DNA from: an uncultured Panacagrimonas sp.
Lineage (GTDB): Bacteria > Pseudomonadota > Gammaproteobacteria > Nevskiales > Nevskiaceae
Direction of reading: 5' to 3'
DNA length: 25,827 bases
Assembly: GCA_946481265.1 (NCBI GenBank)
Contig: CAMLNE010000011.1
Span: 1 to 25,827 of the forward strand
Shown here: piece by piece, positions 6,700 through 15,431 of the stretch
Position numbering within the stretch: the stretch's first letter is position 1
How the letters are laid out: the number at the start of each line of letters is the position of its first letter
Notes under the pieces: model-generated
Told to the model about the DNA's origin: nothing
The model's database searches: none
The model's input: the letters and a program-made list of their open reading frames with translations, nothing else
Position numbers and translations under genes: made by a program

Positions 6700-7973
6700 G
6701 GCGTGCCCCCCGGCAGCAGGACGCGGATGCGGGTGCCGCGCCGCCCGCTGCCGCTCTCGATGCGCAGTTCGCCGCCGGCGCCGGCGGCCCGCTCGCGCAT
6801 CGTCATCAGGCCGTAGTGGCCGACCGGGACCTCGCCGGGATCGAAGCCCTCGCCGTCGTCGGCGATGACCAGTTCCACCTGCGAGGGACAGGCGCGCAGG
6901 CTCACCTCGACATTCGCCGCGCCGGCGTGCTTGCGGATGTTGAGCAGCGCCTCCTGCAGCAGGCGGAACAGCATCGCGTCGTGCCGCGAGCGCCAGTGCT
7001 TGAGCGCCGGATCGAAGTCGCAGACCAGTCGGTAGGGACTGGTCTCCGCGTGCCGCGCCAGGAATTCGCTGGCGGCCTCGTAAAAGCCCATGTCATCGAG
7101 CACGGTCGGGCGCAGCTCGTTCATGATCGTGCGCACGTCGTGCGTGCAGTCGCCGACCCGCGCGGACAGCACGGCGAGCCGCTCGTGCAGCACCTCCTGG
7201 CTCAGCGGGCCTTCCATGCAGTGCTCGATGCCGCGCCGGAGCAGGAACATGTGGCTGCTCATGCGATCGTGCAGTTCCATCGCGATGTTCCGGCGCTCCT
7301 CCTCCTGCACCTGCGCGAAGCGGCGCACGAAGCCCTGGTAGCGTTCGCCGGCCTCGCGCAGCGTGCGCGCGTGGGCCATGACCAGGTCGGAGCGCTGGCG
7401 CGCCCAGGCGGCGACGACCACGCCGAGCCCGGCGGCGAACAGCATCAGGAACAGCGTCGAGCCGAGCATGGGCAGGCCGGCGGTCTGCGCGGACCCGCGG
7501 TAGAGCGGCTCGAAGAAATACAGCAGTAGCGTGAGACCCATGTTGAACAGGGCCTGCCCGATGGAGGCGATCACCCCGAGGCGGATGGCGACCGCCATCA
7601 GCGTGAAGTAGAGGAACGGGAACATCACCGAGGCGATGCCGCCGGTTACCAGGCAGATCGCCGCTCCCATCAGCGGATCCAGGATCGTGGTGAACGCCGC
7701 CGTCCGCTGGATGTTGCGGCTGCGCCCGACCGCGACATGGGCGACCGCCGCGGCGATCGCCGACATCCCGTAGACCATCCACACCGGGCTCAGGCCGAGC
7801 TCGTAACCGTGGCCGCGAAGGACCAGGAACCAGCCGAGGATGCCGAAGTTGCGCAGCCAGCGGACATCCTCCTCGGCCTCGCGCAGCCGCGCGTCCTCGA
7901 CCGCGGCCTCGGCCGGATCCCGCGGCGCGCCTGCCAGCGGCTTGCCCGGGAACAACTGCCCGCTCTTGAACAT
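6696..7973 (-). CDS. Sensor histidine kinase, NarX/DegS type with multi-helix membrane sensor
   Basis: A 425-residue membrane kinase. After a ~40-residue cytoplasmic lead, about five to six hydrophobic segments run from residues 43 to 190 with no sizeable periplasmic loop, so the signal is probably sensed within the membrane. The HisKA_3 dimerisation region holds the phospho-acceptor His235 in EEERRNIAMELHDR. The ATPase domain shows the N-box (EALLNIRKHAGAANVEV, Asn345), ADDGEGFD (371-378) and GHYGLMTMRERA (385-396). This architecture pairs with NarL-type regulators, and the next gene is exactly that, overlapping by four bases. The ATG at 7973 is the natural start. A 129-base gap with strong hairpins separates it from the oxidoreductase gene upstream. 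The ligand cannot be named. Confidence 0.93.
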   Translation of the reverse strand: MFKSGQLFPGKPLAGAPRDPAEAAVEDARLREAEEDVRWLRNFGILGWFLVLRGHGYELGLSPVWMVYGMSAIAAAVAHVAVGRSRNIQRTAAFTTILDPLMGAAICLVTGGIASVMFPFLYFTLMAVAIRLGVIASIGQALFNMGLTLLLYFFEPLYRGSAQTAGLPMLGSTLFLMLFAAGLGVVVAAWARQRSDLVMAHARTLREAGERYQGFVRRFAQVQEEERRNIAMELHDRMSSHMFLLRRGIEHCMEGPLSQEVLHERLAVLSARVGDCTHDVRTIMNELRPTVLDDMGFYEAASEFLARHAETSPYRLVCDFDPALKHWRSRHDAMLFRLLQEALLNIRKHAGAANVEVSLRACPSQVELVIADDGEGFDPGEVPVGHYGLMTMRERAAGAGGELRIESGSGRRGTRIRVLLPGGTP

Positions 7974-8008
7974 GGCGTACCTGCCGCGCTGATCCGGTGC
8001 CGGATTAT

Positions 8009-8027
8009 CCGGCCGGCCGCCGGCCGG
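8009..8027. repeat. GC-rich hairpin between the oxidoreductase and kinase genes
   Basis: CCGGCCGG-CCG-CCGGCCGG forms a perfect 8-base stem with a 3-base loop; a second small inverted repeat, ATCCGG-TG-CCGGAT, lies beside it near 7992-8005. No T-run follows on the minus strand. It may separate oxidoreductase and kinase transcription, or may simply reflect base composition. Confidence 0.4.
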
Positions 8028-8102
8028 CGTCGCGCTGCGCGCGCCGGTGCCGCCTGCCCACGCGCTGGCGCGGATCCTGGACCGATCCCGGCGCCACCCG
8101 GC

Positions 8103-9500
8103 TCAGGGCCTGACGGCGACCACGCCCGCCGCGGCCGGCGCCGTGGGCAGCGGCGCGCGACGCGATCCGGCGAGGGTCTTCCACAGCAGTCCGGGTCGCA
8201 GCAGCGAGGTCGGCGAGGCCTGCAGGTTCATCACCTGGAGAAACGCGCGTGCCGCCGCCTGGTCGTGCCAGGTCAGCTCGGTGAGGCGGTGCAGGTAGCG
8301 CGCGAGCAGCGGCGCATGCCAGGCGCGCTGCCCGCCGTCACCGAGCGCGCCGTAGTCCTCGGTGGTCGAGGTCAGCCAGCATTCGTCGATGAAGCGGCCG
8401 TAGGCGCGGTGGAAACGCCGGGAAAGGCCGCTCAGGTCGGCCGAGCCGACCTCGAGCCGCTGCCGTTCCAGGCAGGTGTCGAGGATGCTGCCGCCGATCG
8501 CACCCTGCGACATGCCCTGCGCGTAGATCGGGTTGAGCGAGGTGTTGGCATCGCCCACCACGACCAGCCCGTCGGGCAGCTCGGCCATGCGCTCGTAGTG
8601 CCGGCGCAGGTTGGAGGGAAACCGCCAACGCCACACCCGATCCACCGGCTCGGCCTCGATGATCGCGCGGTACAGGTCCGGGACCGGCATCCCGCGCGCC
8701 CATTCCCGGAAGGTCTCGGGCTCGCCGCCCGGGAAGTCGCCGTTCCAGCCGACCAGGGTGACGATCCAGCGCCCCCCCTCGAGCGGCATCATCCCGGCGG
8801 TGCGCGTGGCTGGTGGCCGCGAATGGACCAGCATGCCCTTCCAGTCGCGGGCCGCCGGCCCGGGCTGGAGTATCTGCGTCGCGTAGCCGATGTCCACCGG
8901 CAGCTCGGTGACCGTCGGCGTGGCCAGACCCAGTTGCCCGAGGAAGCGCGGGGTGTTCGAGCTGCGCCCGCTGGCATCGATCACCAGCTCCGCCTCGATC
9001 TCCGAGCCGTCGGCGAGCCGCACGCCGCCGATACGCCCGCCGCGCAGCAGCAGCCCGTCGACCCCGCTGGTGTCGCGCAGGCGGACATTCGGGCAGTCCA
9101 GCAGGCGCTGCCGCACATACCACTCCAGGTAGGCCTTGCTCTGGCACTGCATCCGCACACCGCTGGAAAAGCGCTTCTTCCAGCCGCCCGAGTGGTGCCA
9201 GATGATGTCGTTGCCCAGGTCCACCTCGACCGCGCCCTTCGCCACCATGTCCGGCGTCAGTCCCGGGAAATAGTGGTTCAGCACGTTCTGCCCGCCCTTG
9301 AGCAGGGAATGCAGGTGACGTCCCTGCGGGACGCCCTTCCGCCACACCGGCTGTTCGGGCAGGCGGTCGCGGTCCAGGACCGTGACGCTGGCGAAGTGGC
9401 GGGCGGCCGCCGCGGCCGCGACCAGGCCGGTGGTACTGGCCCCGATCACGATCGCGTGGCCGCCGGCAAAGCCGCCGCGGCGGCTATCGGTGCCCTTCAT
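8103..9500 (-). CDS. FAD-dependent oxidoreductase/monooxygenase-like protein
   Basis: A 465-residue flavoprotein. The N-terminal FAD-binding motif is VIGASTTGLVAA (residues 18-29), the ADP-binding acid follows in VTVLDRDRLP, the second FAD motif is VIDASGRSS (173-181), and GDANTSLNPIYAQGMS (316-331) is the typical flavin and pyrophosphate-binding signature of this group. Related proteins are annotated as FAD-binding monooxygenases, geranylgeranyl-reductase-like or halogenase-like enzymes; the substrate is unknown. WRWRFP (291-295 region) recalls the halogenase WxWxIP motif but aligns better with the general FPxNxRRHYER segment of the family. The ATG at 9500 has AAGGGGGA nine bases upstream, which favours it over an upstream alternative. 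It is divergent from the MAPEG gene and precedes the two-component pair. Confidence 0.8.
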   Translation of the reverse strand: MKGTDSRRGGFAGGHAIVIGASTTGLVAAAAAARHFASVTVLDRDRLPEQPVWRKGVPQGRHLHSLLKGGQNVLNHYFPGLTPDMVAKGAVEVDLGNDIIWHHSGGWKKRFSSGVRMQCQSKAYLEWYVRQRLLDCPNVRLRDTSGVDGLLLRGGRIGGVRLADGSEIEAELVIDASGRSSNTPRFLGQLGLATPTVTELPVDIGYATQILQPGPAARDWKGMLVHSRPPATRTAGMMPLEGGRWIVTLVGWNGDFPGGEPETFREWARGMPVPDLYRAIIEAEPVDRVWRWRFPSNLRRHYERMAELPDGLVVVGDANTSLNPIYAQGMSQGAIGGSILDTCLERQRLEVGSADLSGLSRRFHRAYGRFIDECWLTSTTEDYGALGDGGQRAWHAPLLARYLHRLTELTWHDQAAARAFLQVMNLQASPTSLLRPGLLWKTLAGSRRAPLPTAPAAAGVVAVRP

Positions 9501-9730
9501 CGTCGTATCCCCCTTCCGGAAGTGCCGGAGAGAGACTCGTTCTGCGCCTGCGGGCGAGGCGCCGCGAAGCGGCAGGGCGTGCGTTTCATCGGCGATGGGT
9601 GCGGGCAAGTTTTCGGGGGCCCGGAAACACTAGGCGCCCGCCCTGGCCGCCGGAATCACCGGAATGTGTCACCGGCAGGGTTCAAACGGGTGCGGCGCCG
9701 GGCGGATGCCGGGCACCGCCATCGCCGACG

Positions 9731-9736
9731 CATAAT
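9731..9736 (+). promoter_or_regulatory. Candidate -10 element upstream of the MAPEG gene
   Basis: CATAAT lies 46 bases before the MAPEG start in the 282-base divergent gap after the oxidoreductase start (9501-9782). No good -35 is paired with it. The same gap holds a direct repeat TCACCGG (9656-9662 and 9669-9675) that could be a regulator site. Confidence 0.3.
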
Positions 9737-9782
9737 CGGCGCGCGCCGCAGGGGCGCACATTCAAACAAGAGGGGAAAGACA

Positions 9783-10196
9783 ATGACGGGAATCGAGGCA
9801 CTGCTCTATTACGTGTTGTGGATGGTCGTGCTGGTCCTGCTGTACGTGGGCCACCGCATTCCGCTGGTCCTGATCGGCAGGAAGCCGGCCGATACCTGGA
9901 CCCGAGGCCGGACCACCGACGACCCGGGCTGGATCGTGCGCGCACACCATGCGCACCTGAACGCGGTGGAGAACCTGGCCCTGTTCGCCGCGGTGGTACT
10001 GGCGGCAGCGGCGCTGGGTCGCAACGCGGTGGTCGACGGCCTGTCCGCCTACGTGCTGTACGCGCGTATCGGCCAGGGCCTGATCCACCTGCTCGGCACC
10101 GGCTTCATCCACGTGCTGATCCGCGCCACGCTGTTCCTGGTGCAGATCGTGCTGATCGTCTACATGGCCTGGATGCTGCTGCAGCCCGCGACCTGA
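9783..10196 (+). CDS. MAPEG-family integral membrane protein
   Basis: A 137-residue protein with four hydrophobic helices, matching the MAPEG fold (membrane-associated proteins in eicosanoid and glutathione metabolism). Helix 1 is MTGIEALLYYVLWMVVLVLLYVG in outline; the loop that follows ends in RAHHAHLNAVENLALFAAVVL, where the conserved Asn/Glu of the family (NxxENL) can be seen; two further helices complete the bundle. Eukaryotic members are glutathione transferases or peroxidases, while most bacterial ones are uncharacterised. AGAGGGG upstream supports the ATG. A strong hairpin follows the stop. It is divergent from the FAD oxidoreductase, so the two may share control, but this is only an inference from position. 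Confidence 0.88.
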   Translation: MTGIEALLYYVLWMVVLVLLYVGHRIPLVLIGRKPADTWTRGRTTDDPGWIVRAHHAHLNAVENLALFAAVVLAAAALGRNAVVDGLSAYVLYARIGQGLIHLLGTGFIHVLIRATLFLVQIVLIVYMAWMLLQPAT

Positions 10197-10208
10197 TCGC
10201 GGTCCCGG

Positions 10209-10244
10209 CGACGCCCCCTGCACCGCGAGCTGCAGGGGGCGTCG
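10209..10244 (+). terminator. Strong hairpin after the MAPEG gene
   Basis: CGACGCCCCCTGCA pairs perfectly over 14 bases with TGCAGGGGGCGTCG around an 8-base loop, 12 bases after the stop. It lacks a T-run, so it is either a weak intrinsic terminator or a 3' stabilising stem-loop. Confidence 0.6.
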
Positions 10245-10257
10245 TCATTCGGACGGC

Positions 10258-10263
10258 TACAAT
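10258..10263 (+). promoter_or_regulatory. Candidate -10 element for proS
   Basis: TACAAT is placed 34 bases before the proS ATG and just after the MAPEG hairpin. A matching -35 at 17 bases is not evident. The same GGC/GGCG-type context followed by CTACAAT recurs before wrbA. Confidence 0.45.
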
Positions 10264-10297
10264 CTGCGGCCGCTCACCTCGCGTCCGCTTACGCCCC

Positions 10298-12001
10298 ATG
10301 CGCCTGTCCCGCTTCCCGCTGTCCACGACCAAGGAGACCCCGGCGGATGCCGAGGTGGTCTCCCACCAGCTCCTGCTGCGGGCCGGCTTCATCCGCAAGC
10401 TCGGCGCCGGCCTCTACACCTGGATGCCGATCGGCCTGCGCGTGCTGCGCCGCATCGAGGCCATCGTGCGCGAGGAGATGGACCGGGCCGGCGCCGCGGA
10501 ACTGCTGATGCCTTCGATCCAGCCGGCCGAGCTCTGGCAGCAGTCGGGCCGCTGGAACCAGATGGGCGCCGAGATGCTGCGCATCCAGGACCGTCATCAG
10601 AACGACTACTGCTACGGCCCCACGCACGAGGAAGTGATCGTGCACCACGCCAAGCAGGACGTGCGCAGCTACCGCCAGCTGCCGTTCAACTGGTATCAGG
10701 TGCAGACCAAGTTCCGCGACGAGCGGCGTCCGCGCTTCGGCCTGATGCGTGCGCGCGAGTTCCTGATGAAGGACGCGTATTCGTTCCACATGGACGCGGC
10801 CGACCTGGATCGCGAATACCACAACATGCGCCAGGCCTATGCGCGCATCTTCGAGCGCCTCGGGGCGGATTTCCGCATCGTGCAGGCCGACAGCGGCAAC
10901 ATCGGCGGCGCCAGGTCCGAGGAGTTCCACATCCTGGCCGGCTCGGGCGAGGACCTGCTGGCGGTCTCCAGCGTCGGCAGCTACGCAGCCAATATCGAGG
11001 CCGCGGCCTGCCCGCCCTCGGGGCGCGAGCGTCCGCCTGCCACGCAGCCGCTGGACACGGTCTCCACGCCGGGACAGAAGACCTGCGAGCAGGTCTCCAA
11101 ATTCATGAACGTGGCGCTCGACGCCAAGGTCAAGCTGCTGGTCGCCAAGGGCCGCGAGGGTGGACTGGTCGGCATCGCGCTGCGCGGCGACCATGAGCTC
11201 AACGAGGTCAAGGCCGCCAAGCATCCGCTGGTCGCCAGCCCCTTCGAGATGGCCAGGATCGAGGACGTGCAGGCCGCCTTCGGCTGCGAGGTCGGCTACC
11301 TGGGCCCGGTGAAGTGCCCGATCCCGGTGATCGCGGATCACGCGGCGCTGGAGCTGGCCGATTTCGTCTGCGGCGCCAACCTCGACGACCATCACCTGAA
11401 GGGCGTCAACTGGGGCCGCGACTGCGCGGTGCCCGAGGGCGTCGACCTGCGGCGCATCCGCGAGGGCGATCCCAGCCCCGACGGCCAGGGCGAGATCCGC
11501 TTCTACCGCGGCATCGAGGGCGGCCACATCTTCCAGCTCGGCCGCAAGTACACCGAGGCGATGGAGTTCAGCGTGCTCGACGAGCAGGGCCAGGCGGTGG
11601 TGCCCGAGATGGGCTGCTACGGCATTGGCGTGTCGCGACTGGTGGCTGCGGTGATCGAGCAGCGCCACGACGCCAACGGCATGCGCTGGCCCGACGCCAT
11701 CGCGCCCTTCCGCGTGCTGATCTGCCCGATCGGCACCGACAAGTCCGAGCGCGTCCGGCAGCTCGCCGAGCAGCTCCACGATGGACTGGTCGCGGCGGGC
11801 GTCGATGCGCTGCTCGACGATCGCGGCCTGCGGCCGGGACCGATGTTCGCGGACGCCGACCTGATCGGCATCCCGCATCGCGTGGTGATCGGCGAGAAGG
11901 GCCTGGCCCTGAACCAGTACGAGTACAAGCGGCGCGACGCCGACAAGGCGGAGATGATCGAGGCCAGTCTGGCCGCCGTGCTGGAGCGGCTGGCAGCGTG
12001 A
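10298..12001 (+). CDS. proS: Prolyl-tRNA synthetase (bacterial type)
   Basis: ProRS charges tRNA-Pro with proline. The 567-residue product matches the E. coli enzyme (572) and begins MRLSRFPLSTTKETPADAE as expected. Class II motifs are visible: the motif 1 region around FIRKLGAGLYTWMPIG, motif 2 TKFRDERRPRFGLMRAREF, and motif 3 GCYGIGVSRLVAAVIEQ. Between motifs 2 and 3 sits the bacterial YbaK-like editing insertion (about residues 225-405), which clears mischarged alanyl-tRNA-Pro. The anticodon-binding domain fills the C-terminus (VLICPIGTDKSERVRQLAEQL). No strong ribosome site is seen before the ATG at 10298, but the N-terminus is unambiguous. The gene has its own candidate -10, and the lytic transglycosylase follows closely. 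Confidence 0.97.
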   Translation: MRLSRFPLSTTKETPADAEVVSHQLLLRAGFIRKLGAGLYTWMPIGLRVLRRIEAIVREEMDRAGAAELLMPSIQPAELWQQSGRWNQMGAEMLRIQDRHQNDYCYGPTHEEVIVHHAKQDVRSYRQLPFNWYQVQTKFRDERRPRFGLMRAREFLMKDAYSFHMDAADLDREYHNMRQAYARIFERLGADFRIVQADSGNIGGARSEEFHILAGSGEDLLAVSSVGSYAANIEAAACPPSGRERPPATQPLDTVSTPGQKTCEQVSKFMNVALDAKVKLLVAKGREGGLVGIALRGDHELNEVKAAKHPLVASPFEMARIEDVQAAFGCEVGYLGPVKCPIPVIADHAALELADFVCGANLDDHHLKGVNWGRDCAVPEGVDLRRIREGDPSPDGQGEIRFYRGIEGGHIFQLGRKYTEAMEFSVLDEQGQAVVPEMGCYGIGVSRLVAAVIEQRHDANGMRWPDAIAPFRVLICPIGTDKSERVRQLAEQLHDGLVAAGVDALLDDRGLRPGPMFADADLIGIPHRVVIGEKGLALNQYEYKRRDADKAEMIEASLAAVLERLAA

Positions 12002-12032
12002 ACGGCCCGGCGTCGCAGGGCGCAGGCGCGGC

Positions 12033-12638
12033 TTGAAGCACGGGCAGGCAGGCCGGAGTCCACGCCGGGTCAGCTGGCACCTCGGCCTGCTGTTCTGCGC
12101 GCTGACGCATTCCCCCATCGCACCGGCCGGCCCCACCGGCCAGATGGAACCCGAGCTGCGACGGCTGCTGGAAGCGGCCGTCGCCGCCGCCGACAGCTTC
12201 GATCATCGCTTCGACGCCGAGATCTGGCTGAGCGACATGTCGGGCCGCCTGCAGCGCTTCATCCGCGGCGACGACGAGCGCCTGGAGTTCCTGCGCATCC
12301 TGCACGCCGAGGCGCAGCGCGCGCGCATCCCGCCGGAGCTGGCGCTGGCGGTGATCGAGGTGGAGAGCCGCTTCGACCGCTTCGCCATTTCCAGCGCCGG
12401 CGCGCAGGGCTACATGCAGATCATGCCGTTCTGGCTCAAGGAGATCGCCGGGCCGGAGGAGAACCTGTTCCACACGCGCACCAACCTGCGCATGGGCTGC
12501 ACCATCCTGCGGTTCTACCTGGACAAGGAACGCGGCAACCTGGTCAACGCGCTGGCGCGCTACAACGGCAGCTACGGCAAGCCCAAGTACCCGAACCTGG
12601 TGCTGCGCGCGCTCAACCGGCGCTGGTACCGGGGCTGA
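12033..12638 (+). CDS. Lytic transglycosylase (SLT domain), exported
   Basis: This 201-residue protein cleaves peptidoglycan glycan strands by family assignment. The SLT domain spans about residues 85-195: IPPELALAVIEVESRFD contains the catalytic Glu111, followed by SSAGAQGYMQIMPFW, the conserved GAxGxMQ(I/L)MP signature, and ARYNGSYGKPKYP. A signal peptide (SWHLGLLFCALTHSPIAPA) is seen only if translation starts at the TTG at 12033, because the next in-frame ATG (residue 38) would remove it; the TTG has only a weak ribosome site. The gene follows proS by 31 bases and probably shares its transcript. It converges with a LysM-domain gene, also a cell-wall type protein. Confidence 0.9.
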   Translation: MKHGQAGRSPRRVSWHLGLLFCALTHSPIAPAGPTGQMEPELRRLLEAAVAAADSFDHRFDAEIWLSDMSGRLQRFIRGDDERLEFLRILHAEAQRARIPPELALAVIEVESRFDRFAISSAGAQGYMQIMPFWLKEIAGPEENLFHTRTNLRMGCTILRFYLDKERGNLVNALARYNGSYGKPKYPNLVLRALNRRWYRG

Positions 12639-12648
12639 GGCGCGCAAC

Positions 12649-12679
12649 GCGAAGCGGTTCGCCGCCGTCGCATCGGCGG
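12649..12679. terminator. Paired hairpins between convergent genes
   Basis: GCGAA-GCGG-TTCGC (12649-12662) and CCGCCG-TCGCAT-CGGCGG (12662-12679) lie back to back in the 43-base gap between the transglycosylase and LysM genes. They may act as a bidirectional terminator; there is no T-run on either side. Confidence 0.4.
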
Positions 12680-12681
12680 GG

Positions 12682-13461
12682 TCAGGGCGGCGCTTCGCGG
12701 ATCTCGCCGATGCTCGGCGTGGTGCCGACCACCGCGGGCCGCTTGCCGCGCGCGATGTCGATCGCCTCGGCAATCTCCTCGACGCCCGGATGCGGGCGCA
12801 GCCGGAGCACCTGTCCGCGGCGCAGGCGATCGGGGTCGGGAATGATTGCGACGTTCGACTGCCAGACCAGCGGCCACAGCAGCGAGTTGGCATAGACCTC
12901 CGGCTTGCCGGCGATGACCCACAGGCTGTCGCCCGAGCGCACGGTATAGGTCTTCATGCGCCCCTCGAGCTGCCGGTTGAGCATGCGCAGGCGGCCGTAG
13001 GCGAGCCGGCTGTTGCCGGTGACCATGATCTCTTCGGCCGCGCGCAGCTGCAGCAGCTGCGTGTCGTCGAGCCCCGCGTACGTGTAGCTGCGCGCGAGCT
13101 CCTCGTTGGCCAGCCGCGCGTAGTGATCCGAGGCCGCCTGGTCGGCGCGTGCCAGCGCTTCCTCGGCCGCCACCCGGGCGGCTGTCCAGTCGCGCTGCGC
13201 GATCGCCCGGCGCGAATCGGCCAGCTGGGGTTCGGCCCCCGGCCAGCCGGGAACCAGCGTCCGTGTCTGCGCGGCCAGCGCCACGGCCCGTTCGAGCCGC
13301 TGGCGCGCGCTGGCCTCGCCGGCATCGCTGGAGGGGGTGCGGGGTGTTGCCGCGGCGGGCGCCGGAAACTCCGGCGCCCTGTCCTGTCCCGCCCGTCGGT
13401 CGCCCCAGCCCGCGCACGACGCGCAGAGGGTCAGGCACAGCAGCAGGAGTGCTCGGGGCAT
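12682..13461 (-). CDS. LysM-domain envelope protein, probable lipoprotein
   Basis: A 259-residue exported protein. The ATG at 13461 gives MPRALLLLCLTLCASCAG, a short signal with a lipobox-like LCASC (Cys16); an upstream TTG start would bury it. A Pro/Ala-rich linker follows, then a helical region (about 50-165) with many Ala, Arg and Glu, reminiscent of DUF4398-type helical hairpins (WTAARVAAEEALARADQAA). A LysM domain at about 170-222 (TYTVRSGDSLWVIAGKPEVY, then NVAIIPDPDRLRRGQVLRL) should bind peptidoglycan. The domain is slightly unusual because PEVYANSLLWPLVW replaces the common short helix, a form seen in LysM proteins that bear a longer insertion. The upstream gene on the same strand encodes a secreted cupredoxin-like protein. 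The specific role is unknown. Confidence 0.85.
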   Translation of the reverse strand: MPRALLLLCLTLCASCAGWGDRRAGQDRAPEFPAPAAATPRTPSSDAGEASARQRLERAVALAAQTRTLVPGWPGAEPQLADSRRAIAQRDWTAARVAAEEALARADQAASDHYARLANEELARSYTYAGLDDTQLLQLRAAEEIMVTGNSRLAYGRLRMLNRQLEGRMKTYTVRSGDSLWVIAGKPEVYANSLLWPLVWQSNVAIIPDPDRLRRGQVLRLRPHPGVEEIAEAIDIARGKRPAVVGTTPSIGEIREAPP

Positions 13462-13564
13462 GGCGTCGGATCGATGTCGATGCCGGAGATGATCCGACAA
13501 GGATGCCGACGATGCACTCCTGCGCGCTGCAGCGGCGCGTGCGCGGCGGTTCGCTTCGGGCTAG

Positions 13565-14284
13565 CTAGCGCAGCCCGACGCGGGCGTCTGCCGGGGCCGG
13601 CGGACCCACCTCGATCACGCCGATCTGCTGCCCGCCGCTGCCGAGGCGATAGGCGAAGCGGCCCGGCTGTTCGGCGACGAAGCTCAGCAGCAGCGGCTGG
13701 CCCGCCATGACCGGCGCGGCCAGGTTGTAGCCGTCGATGCGCAGCAGGCTCTGCACGTCGGAGTCGACGATCATCGTCACCTTGCTGCCGTGGTCCACGG
13801 CGATCGAGGCCGGGCCCTCGACGAGGCGACCGTTGCGCACCACCCATTCGAAGGTCGAGGCCGGTGCTTCGGGGGCCGCGGGCAGCGAGGACCCGGTGTA
13901 GGGCACCGCGCCCGAGACGCTGGGCGTGACCATCACGTCGCGCACCGGATCGTAGTAGGGCTGCGCGACCCGCGGGCGGGAAGTCGTGGCGGCCGGCTGC
14001 TCCAACCCGGCCGAGGATTGCGGTACGGGCTGGATGCGAGGCTCGGCCTGATAGCTGCCGTAGATCGGCGTACGTGCCGGGCGTGCGCTCGCGTCAGGCG
14101 CCGGCTGCGTGGCTGGCGCGGACGGCTGCGACAGGCGCGGCGTGACCATCACGTCGCGCACCGGATCGTAGTAAGGCCGGGAGTAGTGCTGCGCCAGGGC
14201 GGACGGGATCGCCGCGAGGGTCAGGGCGCCGAGGGCGGCGCCGCTTGCGATCCTGCGCAGGGCGGTGGCGTGCCTGATGTTCAT
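13565..14284 (-). CDS. Secreted protein with duplicated motif and cupredoxin-like C-terminal domain
   Basis: This 239-residue protein is not a family I can name. A signal peptide ends near AIPSALA-QH (residue 31/32). Two identical 13-residue motifs, PYYDPVRDVMVTP, lie at 37-49 and 109-121, separated by a Pro/Ala/Gln-rich, probably disordered linker. The C-terminal ~80 residues (146-226) read like a small beta-sandwich of the cupredoxin type: GPASIAVDHGSKVTMIVDSD, LLRIDGYNLAAPVMAGQP and FVAEQPGRFAYRL. In copper-binding relatives the corresponding loop has His (as in HGY) and the final strand carries further ligands; here they read Asp-Gly-Tyr and no Cys/His/Met cluster is seen. AGGAG nine bases before the ATG supports the start. 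It is divergent from wrbA. Confidence 0.75.
   Translation of the reverse strand: MNIRHATALRRIASGAALGALTLAAIPSALAQHYSRPYYDPVRDVMVTPRLSQPSAPATQPAPDASARPARTPIYGSYQAEPRIQPVPQSSAGLEQPAATTSRPRVAQPYYDPVRDVMVTPSVSGAVPYTGSSLPAAPEAPASTFEWVVRNGRLVEGPASIAVDHGSKVTMIVDSDVQSLLRIDGYNLAAPVMAGQPLLLSFVAEQPGRFAYRLGSGGQQIGVIEVGPPAPADARVGLR
13923..13957. repeat. 35-base direct repeat inside the cupredoxin-like gene, copy 1
   Basis: This stretch is identical over 35 bases to 14139-14173 and encodes the second PYYDPVRDVMVT motif. Identity at silent positions suggests a recent duplication or gene conversion within the gene. Confidence 0.9.
14139..14173. repeat. 35-base direct repeat inside the cupredoxin-like gene, copy 2
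   Basis: This is the partner of 13923-13957, encoding the first (N-terminal) motif just after the signal peptide. The start-to-start distance is 216 bases, a multiple of three. Confidence 0.9.
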
Positions 14285-14403
14285 GTCGGATCTCCTGTGA
14301 CGGCTTGCTTTGCGACCCCTCCATCACAGCCGGCGCAGGTGAGCACGGCCTGAATGCCGCGTCGCGTCGGCGCATGTGCGTGAACGCGCCTGTGCGCGCC
14401 TGA

Positions 14404-15431
<1,028 letters not shown>

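Noticed and set aside
8103..9500. Tryptophan halogenase identity for the FAD oxidoreductase
   Set aside because: WRWRFP resembles the halogenase WxWxIP motif, but it sits in the FPxNxRRHYER segment common to the wider flavoprotein family, and the halogenase catalytic-lysine context was not found.
7737..9782. Long plus-strand frame that runs into the MAPEG gene
   Set aside because: The upstream part is antisense to the histidine kinase and oxidoreductase genes and has shadow composition; only the portion from 9783 has a ribosome site and a family match.
10289..12136. Long open frame on the minus strand opposite proS (about 615 codons)
   Set aside because: GC-rich codon use leaves the antisense frame open. 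The translation has no recognisable domain and is rich in Ala/Arg/His/Val, while the plus strand encodes a full ProRS.
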